Shown here: positions 1 through 8,140 of the stretch, one piece after another
How the letters are laid out: each line of letters starts with the position of its first letter
How positions within the stretch are numbered: position 1 is the first letter of the stretch
From: CAIWHR01 sp963779805
Lineage (GTDB): Bacteria; Pseudomonadota; Gammaproteobacteria; Burkholderiales; Casimicrobiaceae
DNA: 64,000 bases
Assembly (NCBI GenBank): GCA_963779805.1
Contig: CAVZZN010000003.1
Location: 248,001 to 312,000 of the forward strand
Reading direction: 5' to 3'
Translations under genes and position numbers: made by a program
Notes under the pieces: model-generated
The model's database searches: none
Seen by the model: the letters and a program-made list of their open reading frames with translations, nothing else
What the model was told of the DNA's origin: nothing

Positions 1-1
1 C

Positions 2-682
2 CGCCACGGCATCGAGGACCTGCACACCCAGGCGGCGTGGAACGACCATGGAATGATGCGCTGGCTCGACCATACGCAGTTCGCGCTCGCCCCCAACCAC
101 ATCGTCGACTGCCCGGTGGAGGCCGTGCTGGATGCGCCCGCGCTCGAGCGGGACCTGGAGGCGCTCCATCCCTCCGGCGAGGTCGACTACGGCGCGGCCC
201 ACGACAATCACTTCGAGCGCCTCGCGCGCGACCTTGGCGACGTGCGCACGATGGGCAGCGACGATCTCGAGGAGATCGCGCGCATCGACCGGCACGTGAC
301 CGGGCGCGACCGACGCGAGTACATCCGGCACAAGCTCGCCGAGGCGATCGAGGATTCCGCAGTGCGCGTTTCGCTGACGGCCAGTCTCGACGGCAGCGTC
401 GTGGGGTTTCTGATGGCGCGTGCGGACTACGGCGACTTCGGGCGGCCGGAACCGACCGCCGTCCTCGATACCATCGGCGTGGATCCCGGCTACACGCATC
501 GCGGCGTCGCGCACGCGCTGCTCTCGCAGCTGTGCGCCAACCTTTCGGCGCTGCAGATCGAGCGCGTCGAGACGGCGGTCGCCCCGCGCGACCTCGCGCT
601 GCTCGGCTTCCTCTATGATGTCGGCTTCCGCCCGTCGCAACGGGTGCCCTTCGTCCGCCGCGTGGCGGCCGCGACCCCATGA
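2..682 (+). CDS. GNAT-family N-acetyltransferase, C-terminal part (5' end outside window)
   Basis: The frame is open from the window edge. The first ~25 residues look like the end of one GNAT domain, and residues encoded from about 260 to 650 form a second one with the acetyl-CoA-binding motif GYTHRGVAHALL near the end. This suggests a tandem-GNAT protein of which only the second half is visible. The ATG at 53 is probably internal, because the reading before it also looks protein-like. GNAT proteins transfer an acyl group from acyl-CoA to an amine; the substrate here is unknown. It overlaps the next gene by 4 bp (ATGA), so the two are translationally coupled. Its position beside benzoyl-CoA genes suggests an accessory role there, but that is inference. 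Confidence 0.75.
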   Translation, partial: RHGIEDLHTQAAWNDHGMMRWLDHTQFALAPNHIVDCPVEAVLDAPALERDLEALHPSGEVDYGAAHDNHFERLARDLGDVRTMGSDDLEEIARIDRHVTGRDRREYIRHKLAEAIEDSAVRVSLTASLDGSVVGFLMARADYGDFGRPEPTAVLDTIGVDPGYTHRGVAHALLSQLCANLSALQIERVETAVAPRDLALLGFLYDVGFRPSQRVPFVRRVAAATP

Positions 683-999
683 CGTCCCCGAGCGACCCGA
701 TTCCCGACGAAAGCGCCATTCACGAAGTCCTGAAGGAGGTCGACGACCCCGAGGCGGGGATGAACATCGTCGACCTCGGGCTGGTGTACGCCGTCGAGGT
801 GGCGCCGGGCGCGGTCGCCATCGACATGACGATGACGACGGCCGCGTGCCCGATGACCGACATGATCGCCGAGCAGGTGCGCGAGCGCGTGGCGTCGGTG
901 ACGCCCTCGGGAACGGCCGTGGACGTGCGCCTCGTCTGGGACCCGCCGTGGACGCCGGAGCGCATGTCCGAAACGGCGCGCCGGCACTTCGGCTGGTAG
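679..999 (+). CDS. MIP18/DUF59 family metal-sulfur cluster assembly factor (PaaD/SufT-like)
   Basis: This 106-residue protein is the usual size for a DUF59 domain. Visible family features are VDLGLVYAVEV near residue 30 and the region with a single cysteine, TTAACPMTDMI, near residue 55, followed by LVWDPPWTPERM near the C-terminus. Family members (PaaD, SufT, Cia2/MIP18) help deliver Fe-S clusters to target enzymes. The start codon overlaps the preceding acetyltransferase stop (ATGA). The neighbourhood encodes several Fe-S proteins (BcrABCD, ferredoxin, KorB, BoxA) and the diiron BoxB, so a maturation role for one of these is reasonable but not shown. Confidence 0.82.
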   Translation: MTSPSDPIPDESAIHEVLKEVDDPEAGMNIVDLGLVYAVEVAPGAVAIDMTMTTAACPMTDMIAEQVRERVASVTPSGTAVDVRLVWDPPWTPERMSETARRHFGW

Positions 1000-1006
1000 A
1001 TCCGCA

Positions 1007-1027
1007 CGCGGGACATCGCGTCCCGCG
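1007..1027 (+). terminator. GC-rich hairpin after the DUF59 gene
   Basis: An 8-bp perfect inverted repeat (CGCGGGAC / GTCCCGCG) with a 5-nt loop starts 7 bp after the stop codon. There is no T-run after it, so it is at best a weak or Rho-assisted terminator, or an mRNA-stabilising element before the next gene. Confidence 0.4.
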
Positions 1028-1055
1028 CGTCGGCCTTCGTTCGCGAGTCCTGCCC

Positions 1056-2156
1056 GTGGCTGCAGCGCTGACCGGCAACGTCCCGCCGCGCTGGCGCACG
1101 CCGATGCTGCTGCTCGGCTTCGTCGCGCTCGTGTCCGGCATCGGCGCCGGGCTCGCACGCTTCGGCTGGACCGTGCCCGACACGATGGCCGCGCGCGCGG
1201 GCTTGCACGGCGCGCTGATGCTGTGCGGATTCTTCGGCGCCGTGGTCGCGCTGGAGCGCGCGGTCGCCGTCGGGCAGGCGTGGGCCTACGCGGCGCCGCT
1301 GCTCGCGGGCACCGGCGGACTCGCGATGCTCGCCGGCTTCGTCGCGACGGCAGCGTGGCTGACGGCCGGCGCCGGCGCCGTGCTCGTCGCCGCATCGGTG
1401 CTGATCGCGCATCGCCAGCCCGCGATCTTCACCGTCCTGCTCGCGATCGCCGCCGGATGCTGGTTCGTCGGCAGCGCGTGGTGGCTCGCGGGCGGTGCGC
1501 TCTACGCGGTCGCGCCGTGGTGGCTCGGTTTCCTGGTGCTCACGATCGCCGCCGAACGCCTCGAGCTGTCGCGGTTCATGCCGCCTTCGCGGATGGCGAC
1601 GCGCGTGTTCGTGGCGATCATCGGCGTCATGCTCGCCGGCCTCGCACTCGGCATGGACCGCACGGGCCGCGTGCTCTCGGGTGTTGCGATGCTCGCGCTC
1701 GCCGCCTGGCTCGTGCGCCAGGACCTCGCGCGCAAGACGATCCGCGCGCGCGGCCTCACCCGCTACATCGCCGCGTGCCTGCTCGCAGGCTACGCGTGGC
1801 TCGCGGTGAGCGGGGTGCTGGTTGCGGTGTGGGACGGCTGGACGCCGGGCTCACCGGTGCGCGATGCAGCGCTGCACGCGCTGGCGCTGGGCTTCGTGTT
1901 CTCGATGGTGTTCGGGCACGCGGCGATCATCGTGCCCGCGGTGCTGCGGGTGAACATCCCGTATCACCCGCTCTTCTACGCGCCGCTCATCGTGCTCCAC
2001 GGATCGTTGCTGCTGCGCCTGCTCGGCGATGCGCTCGCTTCGCGCATCGCGCGCGTCGGCGCGCTCGGGAACGCGATCGCGATCGCGCTGTTCATCGCGA
2101 CGATGCTGACCGCGGTGGTGCGCGGCCGACGTGCGGCGAAGGCGCGGGCCGCGTGA
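1056..2156 (+). CDS. Multi-pass inner-membrane protein, NnrS-like (tentative)
   Basis: The product has about 366 residues, almost entirely hydrophobic, with roughly ten to twelve predicted membrane segments. Two segments carry conserved-looking histidines: HGALMLCGFFGAVVALE near residue 50 and HALALGFVFSMVFGHAAII near residue 275. His-containing helices of this kind resemble the NnrS haem/copper membrane family linked to nitric oxide and denitrification, but I cannot confirm membership. The GTG at 1056 is chosen because it opens the hydrophobic protein after a hairpin; ATG at 1104 is an alternative. The gene converges on the ferredoxin gene, whose stop lies 21 bp downstream. Confidence 0.6.
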   Translation: MAAALTGNVPPRWRTPMLLLGFVALVSGIGAGLARFGWTVPDTMAARAGLHGALMLCGFFGAVVALERAVAVGQAWAYAAPLLAGTGGLAMLAGFVATAAWLTAGAGAVLVAASVLIAHRQPAIFTVLLAIAAGCWFVGSAWWLAGGALYAVAPWWLGFLVLTIAAERLELSRFMPPSRMATRVFVAIIGVMLAGLALGMDRTGRVLSGVAMLALAAWLVRQDLARKTIRARGLTRYIAACLLAGYAWLAVSGVLVAVWDGWTPGSPVRDAALHALALGFVFSMVFGHAAIIVPAVLRVNIPYHPLFYAPLIVLHGSLLLRLLGDALASRIARVGALGNAIAIALFIATMLTAVVRGRRAAKARAA

Positions 2157-2177
2157 TCCGATCCTGCAGCTCCGCCC

Positions 2178-2423
2178 CTACGCGTGCAGCGCCTCGTACT
2201 TCGCCATCAGCTCGTCGGGCGACTCGCTGAAGTCCGGGTTCGGCACGATGCAATCGGCCGGGCACACCAGCTTGCACTGCGGCTCGTCCTCCGCGCCCAC
2301 GCACTCGGTGCAGCGCGCCGGGTCGATCGTGTAGATCGGGTCGCCCACGGCGATCGCTTCGTTCGGGCACACGGGCTTGCAGGCATCGCACGCCGTGCAG
2401 TTCTCGTTGATCATCAAGGCCAT
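2178..2423 (-). CDS. fdx: 2[4Fe-4S] ferredoxin of the benzoyl-CoA reductase system
   Basis: This 81-residue ferredoxin has one canonical CxxCxxCxxxC motif at residues 9-19. A second cluster motif has a widened spacing (Cys38, Cys41, Cys50, Cys54), the YfhL-type arrangement also seen in ferredoxins of Thauera-type benzoate clusters; an extra Cys58 follows. It would carry low-potential electrons from the 2-oxoacid:ferredoxin oxidoreductase to benzoyl-CoA reductase. The ATG at 2423 starts directly at MALMINENC, which is the conserved N-terminus; upstream in-frame sequence is not protein-like. It is the last gene of the minus-strand had-to-fdx run, 64 bp after bcrD. Confidence 0.92.
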   Translation of the reverse strand: MALMINENCTACDACKPVCPNEAIAVGDPIYTIDPARCTECVGAEDEPQCKLVCPADCIVPNPDFSESPDELMAKYEALHA

Positions 2424-2487
2424 GACTGTTGCTCCGCGTATGTGACGCGGACCGGCGCGCGCGCGGCGCCGCTCGTTCGAAATTCGT

Positions 2488-3405
2488 TCAGGCGGCCGCC
2501 TGCTCCTGCAGCTGGCGCAGCTTGGCGTGCCGGAACGCGCCCCACAGCGCGGCGCCCACCGCTCCCGCATAGATCGAGTCCGGGTGACTCACGGCGGTGA
2601 CGTTCACCTTCTCGTTGGTCATCTCCTCCTGGATCGCGGCGAGCAGCCCCGTGTCGAGCGCGAGACCGCCGGTCAGGAGCACCGTGCCTTCCTTGATCCC
2701 GGTGACCTTGAGCAGCTTCACGATTCGCGACGCCATGGACAGGTGGATCCCCTTCAGGATATCGGGCGTGGCGATGCCGCGCGACACCATGTTGATCACG
2801 TCGGTCTCGGCGAGCACGGCGCAGATCGAGCTCACCTTCTCGGGCGTCTGCGAGCTCTGCGACAGCGATCCGATCTCCTCGACGGCGACGCCGAGATAGC
2901 GCGCGATGTTCTCCAGGAACTGGCCCGAGCCCGAGGCGCACTGGCTCGTCATCTTGTACGACAGCACCTTGCCGCGCTCGTCGATGTAGATGGCGCGGCC
3001 GTTGAGCGCGCCGATGTCGACGACTGCGCGCGCCTGCGGATTGAGGAAGACGCCGCCGCGGGCGTGGGTGGTCATCGAGTAGAAGTGGCCGGTCGCGAAC
3101 TTGACGTTCTCGCCCTCGCCCGTCGTGGCGATGTAGTCGATCGCGTCGGGCGATACGCCGGCGTCCTCCAGCACGCCGTCGCTTCCCTCCGACGCGAGCG
3201 TCATCGGATCGCGGCGGCGGATGCGCTCGCAGCGCTTGGCGAGCCACTCGGGCCGCCCGTCGACCGAGCGGAAGAGCACGGTCTTCACGGCACCGGAACC
3301 GATGTCGATGCCGATCGTGTAGACGGTCGTCGCGTCGAGCACCCGCTCGCCCGTCGGGCGCTCGAATCTTGCCGTTTCCGCGGCACTTGCAGGACTGGTT
3401 TGCAT
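2488..3405 (-). CDS. bcrD: Benzoyl-CoA reductase subunit D (ATPase, BadG/BcrD)
   Basis: A 305-residue member of the BadF/BadG/BcrA/BcrD ATPase family. It contains the phosphate-binding motif IGIDIGSGAVKT at residues 31-42 and the two cysteines that, together with those of BcrA, hold the bridging [4Fe-4S] cluster: Cys156 in KMTSQCASGSGQF and Cys195 in SSICAVLAETD. In the family, BcrA and BcrD hydrolyse two ATP per two electrons to drive electrons onto the aromatic ring held by BcrBC. The ATG at 3405 gives a short extra N-terminal tail of about 25 residues relative to the conserved core. It follows bcrA with a 14-bp gap. Confidence 0.95.
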   Translation of the reverse strand: MQTSPASAAETARFERPTGERVLDATTVYTIGIDIGSGAVKTVLFRSVDGRPEWLAKRCERIRRRDPMTLASEGSDGVLEDAGVSPDAIDYIATTGEGENVKFATGHFYSMTTHARGGVFLNPQARAVVDIGALNGRAIYIDERGKVLSYKMTSQCASGSGQFLENIARYLGVAVEEIGSLSQSSQTPEKVSSICAVLAETDVINMVSRGIATPDILKGIHLSMASRIVKLLKVTGIKEGTVLLTGGLALDTGLLAAIQEEMTNEKVNVTAVSHPDSIYAGAVGAALWGAFRHAKLRQLQEQAAA

Positions 3406-3419
3406 GGCTTCTCCTCTTC

Positions 3420-4760
3420 CTACGCCCGGGCCTCGATGCTCTTGCCCTCTTCCATCACCGCGCGCCACGCGAAGGTGGCCCCGCCGAGGGCGCCGGTGTA
3501 GATGGAATCGGGATTGATGTTGAGCGTGACTTCGCCGTAGTTCTCGCGCACGAGGTCCTTCAGCGCCTTCACGGCCGCCTCGTTCTTCGCCACGCCGCCG
3601 GTGAACGTGAACTGGTCGCGGATCCCGCCGGAGCGCGCGAGGATCGACATCGCGCGCAGGATGATCGCGCGATGCAGCCCCGCCATGATGTCCTCGCGCT
3701 TCTCGCCGAGCGAGAGCCGGTCGCGCAGCTCCGCGCCCGCGAACACCGTGCAGGTCGAGTTGATGCGCACGGTCTTGGTCGATTTCATGGCGAGCGGGCC
3801 GAGCTCGTGCAGGCCCATGTTCATCTCGTCGGCGATGTAGCCGAGATAGCGCCCGCAACCCGCCGCGCAGCGGTCGTTCATCTGGAAGCTCTCGACGATG
3901 CCGTTCGGGTCGACCTGGATGGCCTTCGTATCCTGGCCGCCGATGTCGAGCACCGTCGCGGTGTGCGGATACATCACGTGCGCGCCGAGGCCGTGGCACA
4001 GGATCTCCGAGCGGATGTGCTCCTTCGAGAACGGCAGGCGCGCGCGGCCGTAGCCGGTGCCGACGACGTACGTCTCCTCCATCTCGACGTCGAGCAGGCC
4101 CTTGATCGGCGCCTCGACCTGCTCGCGCCGGCTCGCCGTCTCCGGCAACGCGATGAACGTGCGGCCCAAGGCGTCGAGCAGATGGCGCTTGATCGAGTCG
4201 CCGTACACGCGGTTCTCGACCTCGATGATCGAGCGGTCGAAGACGTTCAGGAGGAAGTCGTAGCGAATGCCCGCTTCCTTGGCGACCGCCTCGCCGGTGG
4301 CGAGGTACTGGCTGCCCGCGATGTCGCGGAAGAAATCCGACTTGCGCTTGGCGCCTGGCGCGAACAGCGCGGGCGCCTCCAGCGTGAGGCGCTTGAACAC
4401 TTCGGTGAGCGCGGCGGCAACCGCGCCCGTGCTCTCGCCGAACTTGGCGGTCGCGAGGCTGCGCTGGCAGGTCTGCTCGAGGTCCTTCAGCTGCTCGAGA
4501 TACTGCTCGAGGCGGAAGTCGCGCTCGAGCTGTGCCAGGAAAGTATCGAGCGAGCCGTTGAGCGCGCCGGTGTCCGCGAGCGCCTGCCGGAACAGATGGA
4601 AGCGGCCGTTGACGAGCGCTTCCTGCTTGGCGATGGCGGCCGCCGTGTCGTAGTTCGAGCGCGAGTTGGTGATGCCGCGGCCGATGACGTTCTGGTCCTC
4701 GTCCATGACCACCGCCTTGGTGGTCGTGGAGCCCAGGTCGATGCCGATGAAGCAGCGCAT
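3420..4760 (-). CDS. bcrA: Benzoyl-CoA reductase subunit A (ATPase, BadF/BcrA)
   Basis: A 446-residue ASKHA-fold ATPase. Motifs visible in order are GIDLGSTTTKAVVM at residues 6-19, LDIGGQDTKA at 271-280, NDRCAAGCGRYLG around Cys298 and STCTVFAGAE around Cys337; the last two supply cluster ligands shared with BcrD. The extra domain between residues about 40 and 250 is typical of BcrA and absent from BcrD. It couples ATP hydrolysis to electron transfer from reduced ferredoxin to BcrBC. It lies between bcrB (19-bp gap) and bcrD. No frameshift is seen here, unlike in many genes beyond 14 kb. Confidence 0.96.
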   Translation of the reverse strand: MRCFIGIDLGSTTTKAVVMDEDQNVIGRGITNSRSNYDTAAAIAKQEALVNGRFHLFRQALADTGALNGSLDTFLAQLERDFRLEQYLEQLKDLEQTCQRSLATAKFGESTGAVAAALTEVFKRLTLEAPALFAPGAKRKSDFFRDIAGSQYLATGEAVAKEAGIRYDFLLNVFDRSIIEVENRVYGDSIKRHLLDALGRTFIALPETASRREQVEAPIKGLLDVEMEETYVVGTGYGRARLPFSKEHIRSEILCHGLGAHVMYPHTATVLDIGGQDTKAIQVDPNGIVESFQMNDRCAAGCGRYLGYIADEMNMGLHELGPLAMKSTKTVRINSTCTVFAGAELRDRLSLGEKREDIMAGLHRAIILRAMSILARSGGIRDQFTFTGGVAKNEAAVKALKDLVRENYGEVTLNINPDSIYTGALGGATFAWRAVMEEGKSIEARA

Positions 4761-4779
4761 GATGTCCCTCGAACGGTGT

Positions 4780-6105
4780 TCAGTGCGCGACCGTCGCGGC
4801 GCGCTTCTGCTTGATCATCTGGAAGTAGCTCTCGAGCCGGTTCTTCACGTTCGCCGCCGAGAAGTAGCGCGGATCGACGAGATCGGTCTCGATGAACGCC
4901 GCCGGCTTGCCCGTGCGCCGCTCCACCTCGCGCAGGATCAGCAGCTGCCCCGCCGAGAAGCTGTTGCAGCTCTTGATCGAGTTGATGAGCAGCCCGTCGG
5001 CCTGGTACTCGTCCATGTACTTGCAGATCATGTCGACGCGCGACGGCAGGTTGAGGTTGGTGTAGCAGCCGAGGCAATAGTCGGCGAGCGATTCGAGCGG
5101 CTTGTCCGGGTTGTGCCTGAATCCGAAGTCGTACAGGCCGCCCACCTTGGCATACGTCGACGACACGACGACGGCACCTTCCTCGTAGAACATCTTCCAG
5201 AAGTCGCGGAAGCTGGTCCAGTTGGGCGGGCCTTCCACCACCAGGCGATATTTCTCCTCGCCCATCTCGCCGTCGGGCGTGACGGGACCCTTGCCTTCGC
5301 GCACGCGCTGCTCGATCTCGCCGCGCAGCACGCGGTAATACTCCGTCGCTTCCGGCGTGCCGCGGAACGCGGTGAAGATCGGGCCGATGTAGTAGACCGC
5401 ACCGAAGTAGCCGTCGATCGGCGAGGGCCGGTTCTTCGCGGATTGCAGCACCGCGACGAGATCCTCCTCGGCCTTCTGCGATTCCTTCATGTACTGGCGC
5501 AGGCGGTCGATGTCGAACTTCACGCCCGAGACCTGCTCGAGCTTCGGGATGACCGTTTCCTTGAGCTGCTTCACGACGTAGTCGCGCATGTTCGGCGCGA
5601 CCTTGCCCTCGCCTTGGTACGGCACGTGCAACATCACGGTGTCGCAGCCGTACTTGTGGCGGATCAGCTCGAACCACTTCATGAACGTGAAGCAGCCGGT
5701 ATAGGAGAGCAGCAGGAGGTCGGGCCGCGGCAGCACCTCGCCGGTGGGGCCGACCTCGCCGCCCATCATCATCCCGAGGTCCGCCTTGACGTAGGTGCAC
5801 ACGTCCTCGGACTGCCCGTCGCGCTCGGCGTCCATGATCATCTTGCCGGACTTCTTGCGCATGCCGTTCTGGAGCGCATTCGTCTCCGGCAGGCTGCGCG
5901 CGAAGTCGAAGCACATCAGGAGCTCGTTGAGGTTCCCGGGGACGAACGTCGCCGCCACCTTGCGGTTCTGGCCGTGCGCGACCGCCAGGTCGTGGTAGTT
6001 GGCGTTGATCATCTCCTTCTGCAGCCACATCGCGTCCTCCTTCTGGACGTTGACGGGCTTCTTCGCGGGAGCGGAGGACGGCATCACTTGGATCGGCGAG
6101 GTCAT
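4780..6105 (-). CDS. bcrB: Benzoyl-CoA reductase subunit B
   Basis: A 441-residue protein of the 2-hydroxyacyl-CoA dehydratase/BcrBC family. Candidate Fe-S ligands are Cys138 (YTGCFTFMKW), Cys344/Cys347 (DYCLGCYTNLN) and Cys380 (SIKSCNSFSAGQ). In the enzyme, BcrB and BcrC bind benzoyl-CoA and one or two [4Fe-4S] clusters and carry out the stepwise two-electron reduction of the ring to cyclohexa-1,5-diene-1-carboxyl-CoA. Length matches family members of about 430-440 residues. The start at 6105 gives an N-terminal extension of about 20 residues before the conserved core; it sits 48 bp after bcrC. Confidence 0.95.
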   Translation of the reverse strand: MTSPIQVMPSSAPAKKPVNVQKEDAMWLQKEMINANYHDLAVAHGQNRKVAATFVPGNLNELLMCFDFARSLPETNALQNGMRKKSGKMIMDAERDGQSEDVCTYVKADLGMMMGGEVGPTGEVLPRPDLLLLSYTGCFTFMKWFELIRHKYGCDTVMLHVPYQGEGKVAPNMRDYVVKQLKETVIPKLEQVSGVKFDIDRLRQYMKESQKAEEDLVAVLQSAKNRPSPIDGYFGAVYYIGPIFTAFRGTPEATEYYRVLRGEIEQRVREGKGPVTPDGEMGEEKYRLVVEGPPNWTSFRDFWKMFYEEGAVVVSSTYAKVGGLYDFGFRHNPDKPLESLADYCLGCYTNLNLPSRVDMICKYMDEYQADGLLINSIKSCNSFSAGQLLILREVERRTGKPAAFIETDLVDPRYFSAANVKNRLESYFQMIKQKRAATVAH

Positions 6106-6153
6106 GGCTTGGCTCTGTCGGTCAGTGGACGGGGATGCGTTCGCTTGCCCTGA

Positions 6154-7341
6154 TCAGGCCGCGCTCCACAGCTTGATGGAATCGGCAAACGTGCCGGCCT
6201 GCTCGCGGATCGGGGCCATCTGCCCGGTGTTCTCCGCGTACTTGAAGGCGGTGTGCGGGATCTTGTAACGCGACAGCACGTCCTGCAGCATGGGCCGCTC
6301 GAGCAACGCGGGATCGCAGAACGACGGCGCGGCGAACACCACGCCTTCGGCCCCGTTCTTCTTGACCTGGTTCATCAGGAACACGCCCTTCTCCTCGCGC
6401 GTGACGTCGTACTTCGCCGCCGTCGATGCCGAGCGATGCAGGAAGGCCTTCGAGAGCTCCAGCAGCGGATTGCCGTCGGTCGGAACGTCGTCGAGCAGCC
6501 AGCGCGTGACGAGCATGAAGTCGTCGTCGACGATGTAGCAGCCCGCCATCTCGATCGACTTGATGAGCGACAGCGGCGGCTGCTCGCAGAAGGCGCCCGT
6601 GAGCACGATGCGCGCATTGTCGCGCTTGGCACGCGGTACCGCGTCGGTCGCGGCAAGGTACTCGCGCACCAGCGCCGTGTGCTCCTCGACGGGCAGGATC
6701 ATCCCCGCGCGCAGCAGCAGGTACACCTCCGAGGTCGGCGCCTGCCACGGCTTCGCGGCGCGATACGTGTACAGGTCGCGAATCGCGAGGCGGTTCTCGT
6801 TGAACACCGCGATCGACGCATTGAGCTCGGCGTCGCTGATCGGCTTGCCGCGCAGCTGCCCGAGGTCCTCGCGGATCGCCTCGAGCTCCTGCACGTAGAA
6901 CTTGCCGCCGACCTCGTCCTCGTAGTTCTGCGGGACGTCGAGGTAGCGCACGTACTTGTCCTTGAACAGCAGCTTCCACATCCCCGACAGGTTGCGGATC
7001 ACGTCGCAGATCGAGGGGAACAGCATGCCGTCGAGGCAGTCGAGCCGGCCGGTGAGCCCGAGCTCGATGGTGGAGCGCGGTATGCGGCAGATGTAGCTCT
7101 GGTAGTAGGCGTCGCCCTGGATGACCTCGAGCTGGTCGCCGCCGCCCAGAATGCCGACCGAGAGCATGCCCGCCGCGTGGATCAGCTCGCGCGGCACGTA
7201 CACGGGCATGTAGCCGATGGCCTTGCGCCCGGGCACTGCGGCCTTCCAGGCCTTGACCGCCTTGAAGTCGAGATCCTCGAACAGGGTTTCGCAGCGCTCG
7301 ACGATGGCTGCAACCGAGGAAACTGAGGGGGACGTGGTCAT
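6154..7341 (-). CDS. bcrC: Benzoyl-CoA reductase subunit C
   Basis: A 395-residue partner of BcrB in the substrate-binding half of the reductase. Conserved segments are PVYVPRELIHAAGMLSVGI near residue 46, QSYICRIPRSTIEL around Cys85 and FPSICDVIRNLSGMW around Cys112; the cysteines are probable cluster ligands. The start codon overlaps the dch stop by one base (TGATG), so translation is coupled and the ATG at 7341 is well supported. Gene order dch-bcrC-bcrB-bcrA-bcrD is that of Thauera-type clusters. Confidence 0.95.
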   Translation of the reverse strand: MTTSPSVSSVAAIVERCETLFEDLDFKAVKAWKAAVPGRKAIGYMPVYVPRELIHAAGMLSVGILGGGDQLEVIQGDAYYQSYICRIPRSTIELGLTGRLDCLDGMLFPSICDVIRNLSGMWKLLFKDKYVRYLDVPQNYEDEVGGKFYVQELEAIREDLGQLRGKPISDAELNASIAVFNENRLAIRDLYTYRAAKPWQAPTSEVYLLLRAGMILPVEEHTALVREYLAATDAVPRAKRDNARIVLTGAFCEQPPLSLIKSIEMAGCYIVDDDFMLVTRWLLDDVPTDGNPLLELSKAFLHRSASTAAKYDVTREEKGVFLMNQVKKNGAEGVVFAAPSFCDPALLERPMLQDVLSRYKIPHTAFKYAENTGQMAPIREQAGTFADSIKLWSAA

Positions 7342-8129
7342 CAGCAGTTCTCCCACACGGGTGCACGCTTGGCGAGGAAGGCGGCGAGGCCCTCGTTCGC
7401 GTCGTGCGTTTGCATCAGTCGGTCGAGGTAAAGCGCCTCGACGTCGGCCAGTCGGCGGCGGACATCCGCGATCATCGGCGCCCGCGCGGCCGCCACCGCG
7501 CAACGCAGCGACGCCCCACTCTTCGGTGCGAGGTGCGTCTCGAAATAGTCCAGCGCTGCGGCTTCCGGGTTCTCCGCGATCTCGTGCACGAGGCCGATGC
7601 GATGGGCCTCCTGCACGGTGATCGATCGTCCCGAGAACAGCAGGTCTTCCGCGCCGGTCTGGTTGACGCGATAGGGCAGCAGGCACGACGCCGCGGGCGC
7701 GAACACGCCGAGCTTCATCTCCGGTTGCCCGAAGTGCGACTCGGGCGCAGCGAAGATCGGTCCGCCCGCCATCGCGACCTCCAGGCCACCGCCGAGGCAC
7801 TGCCCCCGCACGGCGACCAGGATCGGCACCGGGAACTCGACCATCGTGCGCACGAGCTCGTGCAGCGAGCGCAGCATCTGCGCGCATCGGTCGGCGAGGT
7901 GCTCCTCCACGCTCGCACCGAAGCTGAAATGCGGACCCTCGGCATCGAGCAGCACGCCGCGCAACGCGCGAGCGTCGCGGGCGGCCACGAGCGCGGCGGT
8001 CAGCGCCGCGATCATCGCCGCGTCGACCAGGTTGGCCTTGGGCCGCGCGAGGCGCAGGCGCAGCAGCGCGCCGTCGCGCTCCGTCCAGCTTGCCGCCGGC
8101 ACCGGGGCCGGAGTCATAGCGTCGGTCAT
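7341..8129 (-). CDS. dch: Cyclohexa-1,5-diene-1-carbonyl-CoA hydratase
   Basis: A 262-residue crotonase-family protein. The oxyanion-hole segments are SFGASVEEHL near residue 73 and GQCLGGGLEVAMAGG near residue 108. Its place directly before bcrC identifies it as the dienoyl-CoA hydratase, which adds water to the product of benzoyl-CoA reductase to give 6-hydroxycyclohex-1-ene-1-carbonyl-CoA. The ATG at 8129 leaves 11 bp after oah. A generic enoyl-CoA hydratase is the only other reading; context makes dch much more likely. Confidence 0.9.
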   Translation of the reverse strand: MTDAMTPAPVPAASWTERDGALLRLRLARPKANLVDAAMIAALTAALVAARDARALRGVLLDAEGPHFSFGASVEEHLADRCAQMLRSLHELVRTMVEFPVPILVAVRGQCLGGGLEVAMAGGPIFAAPESHFGQPEMKLGVFAPAASCLLPYRVNQTGAEDLLFSGRSITVQEAHRIGLVHEIAENPEAAALDYFETHLAPKSGASLRCAVAAARAPMIADVRRRLADVEALYLDRLMQTHDANEGLAAFLAKRAPVWENC

Positions 8130-8140
8130 GGCTTTCGCGC

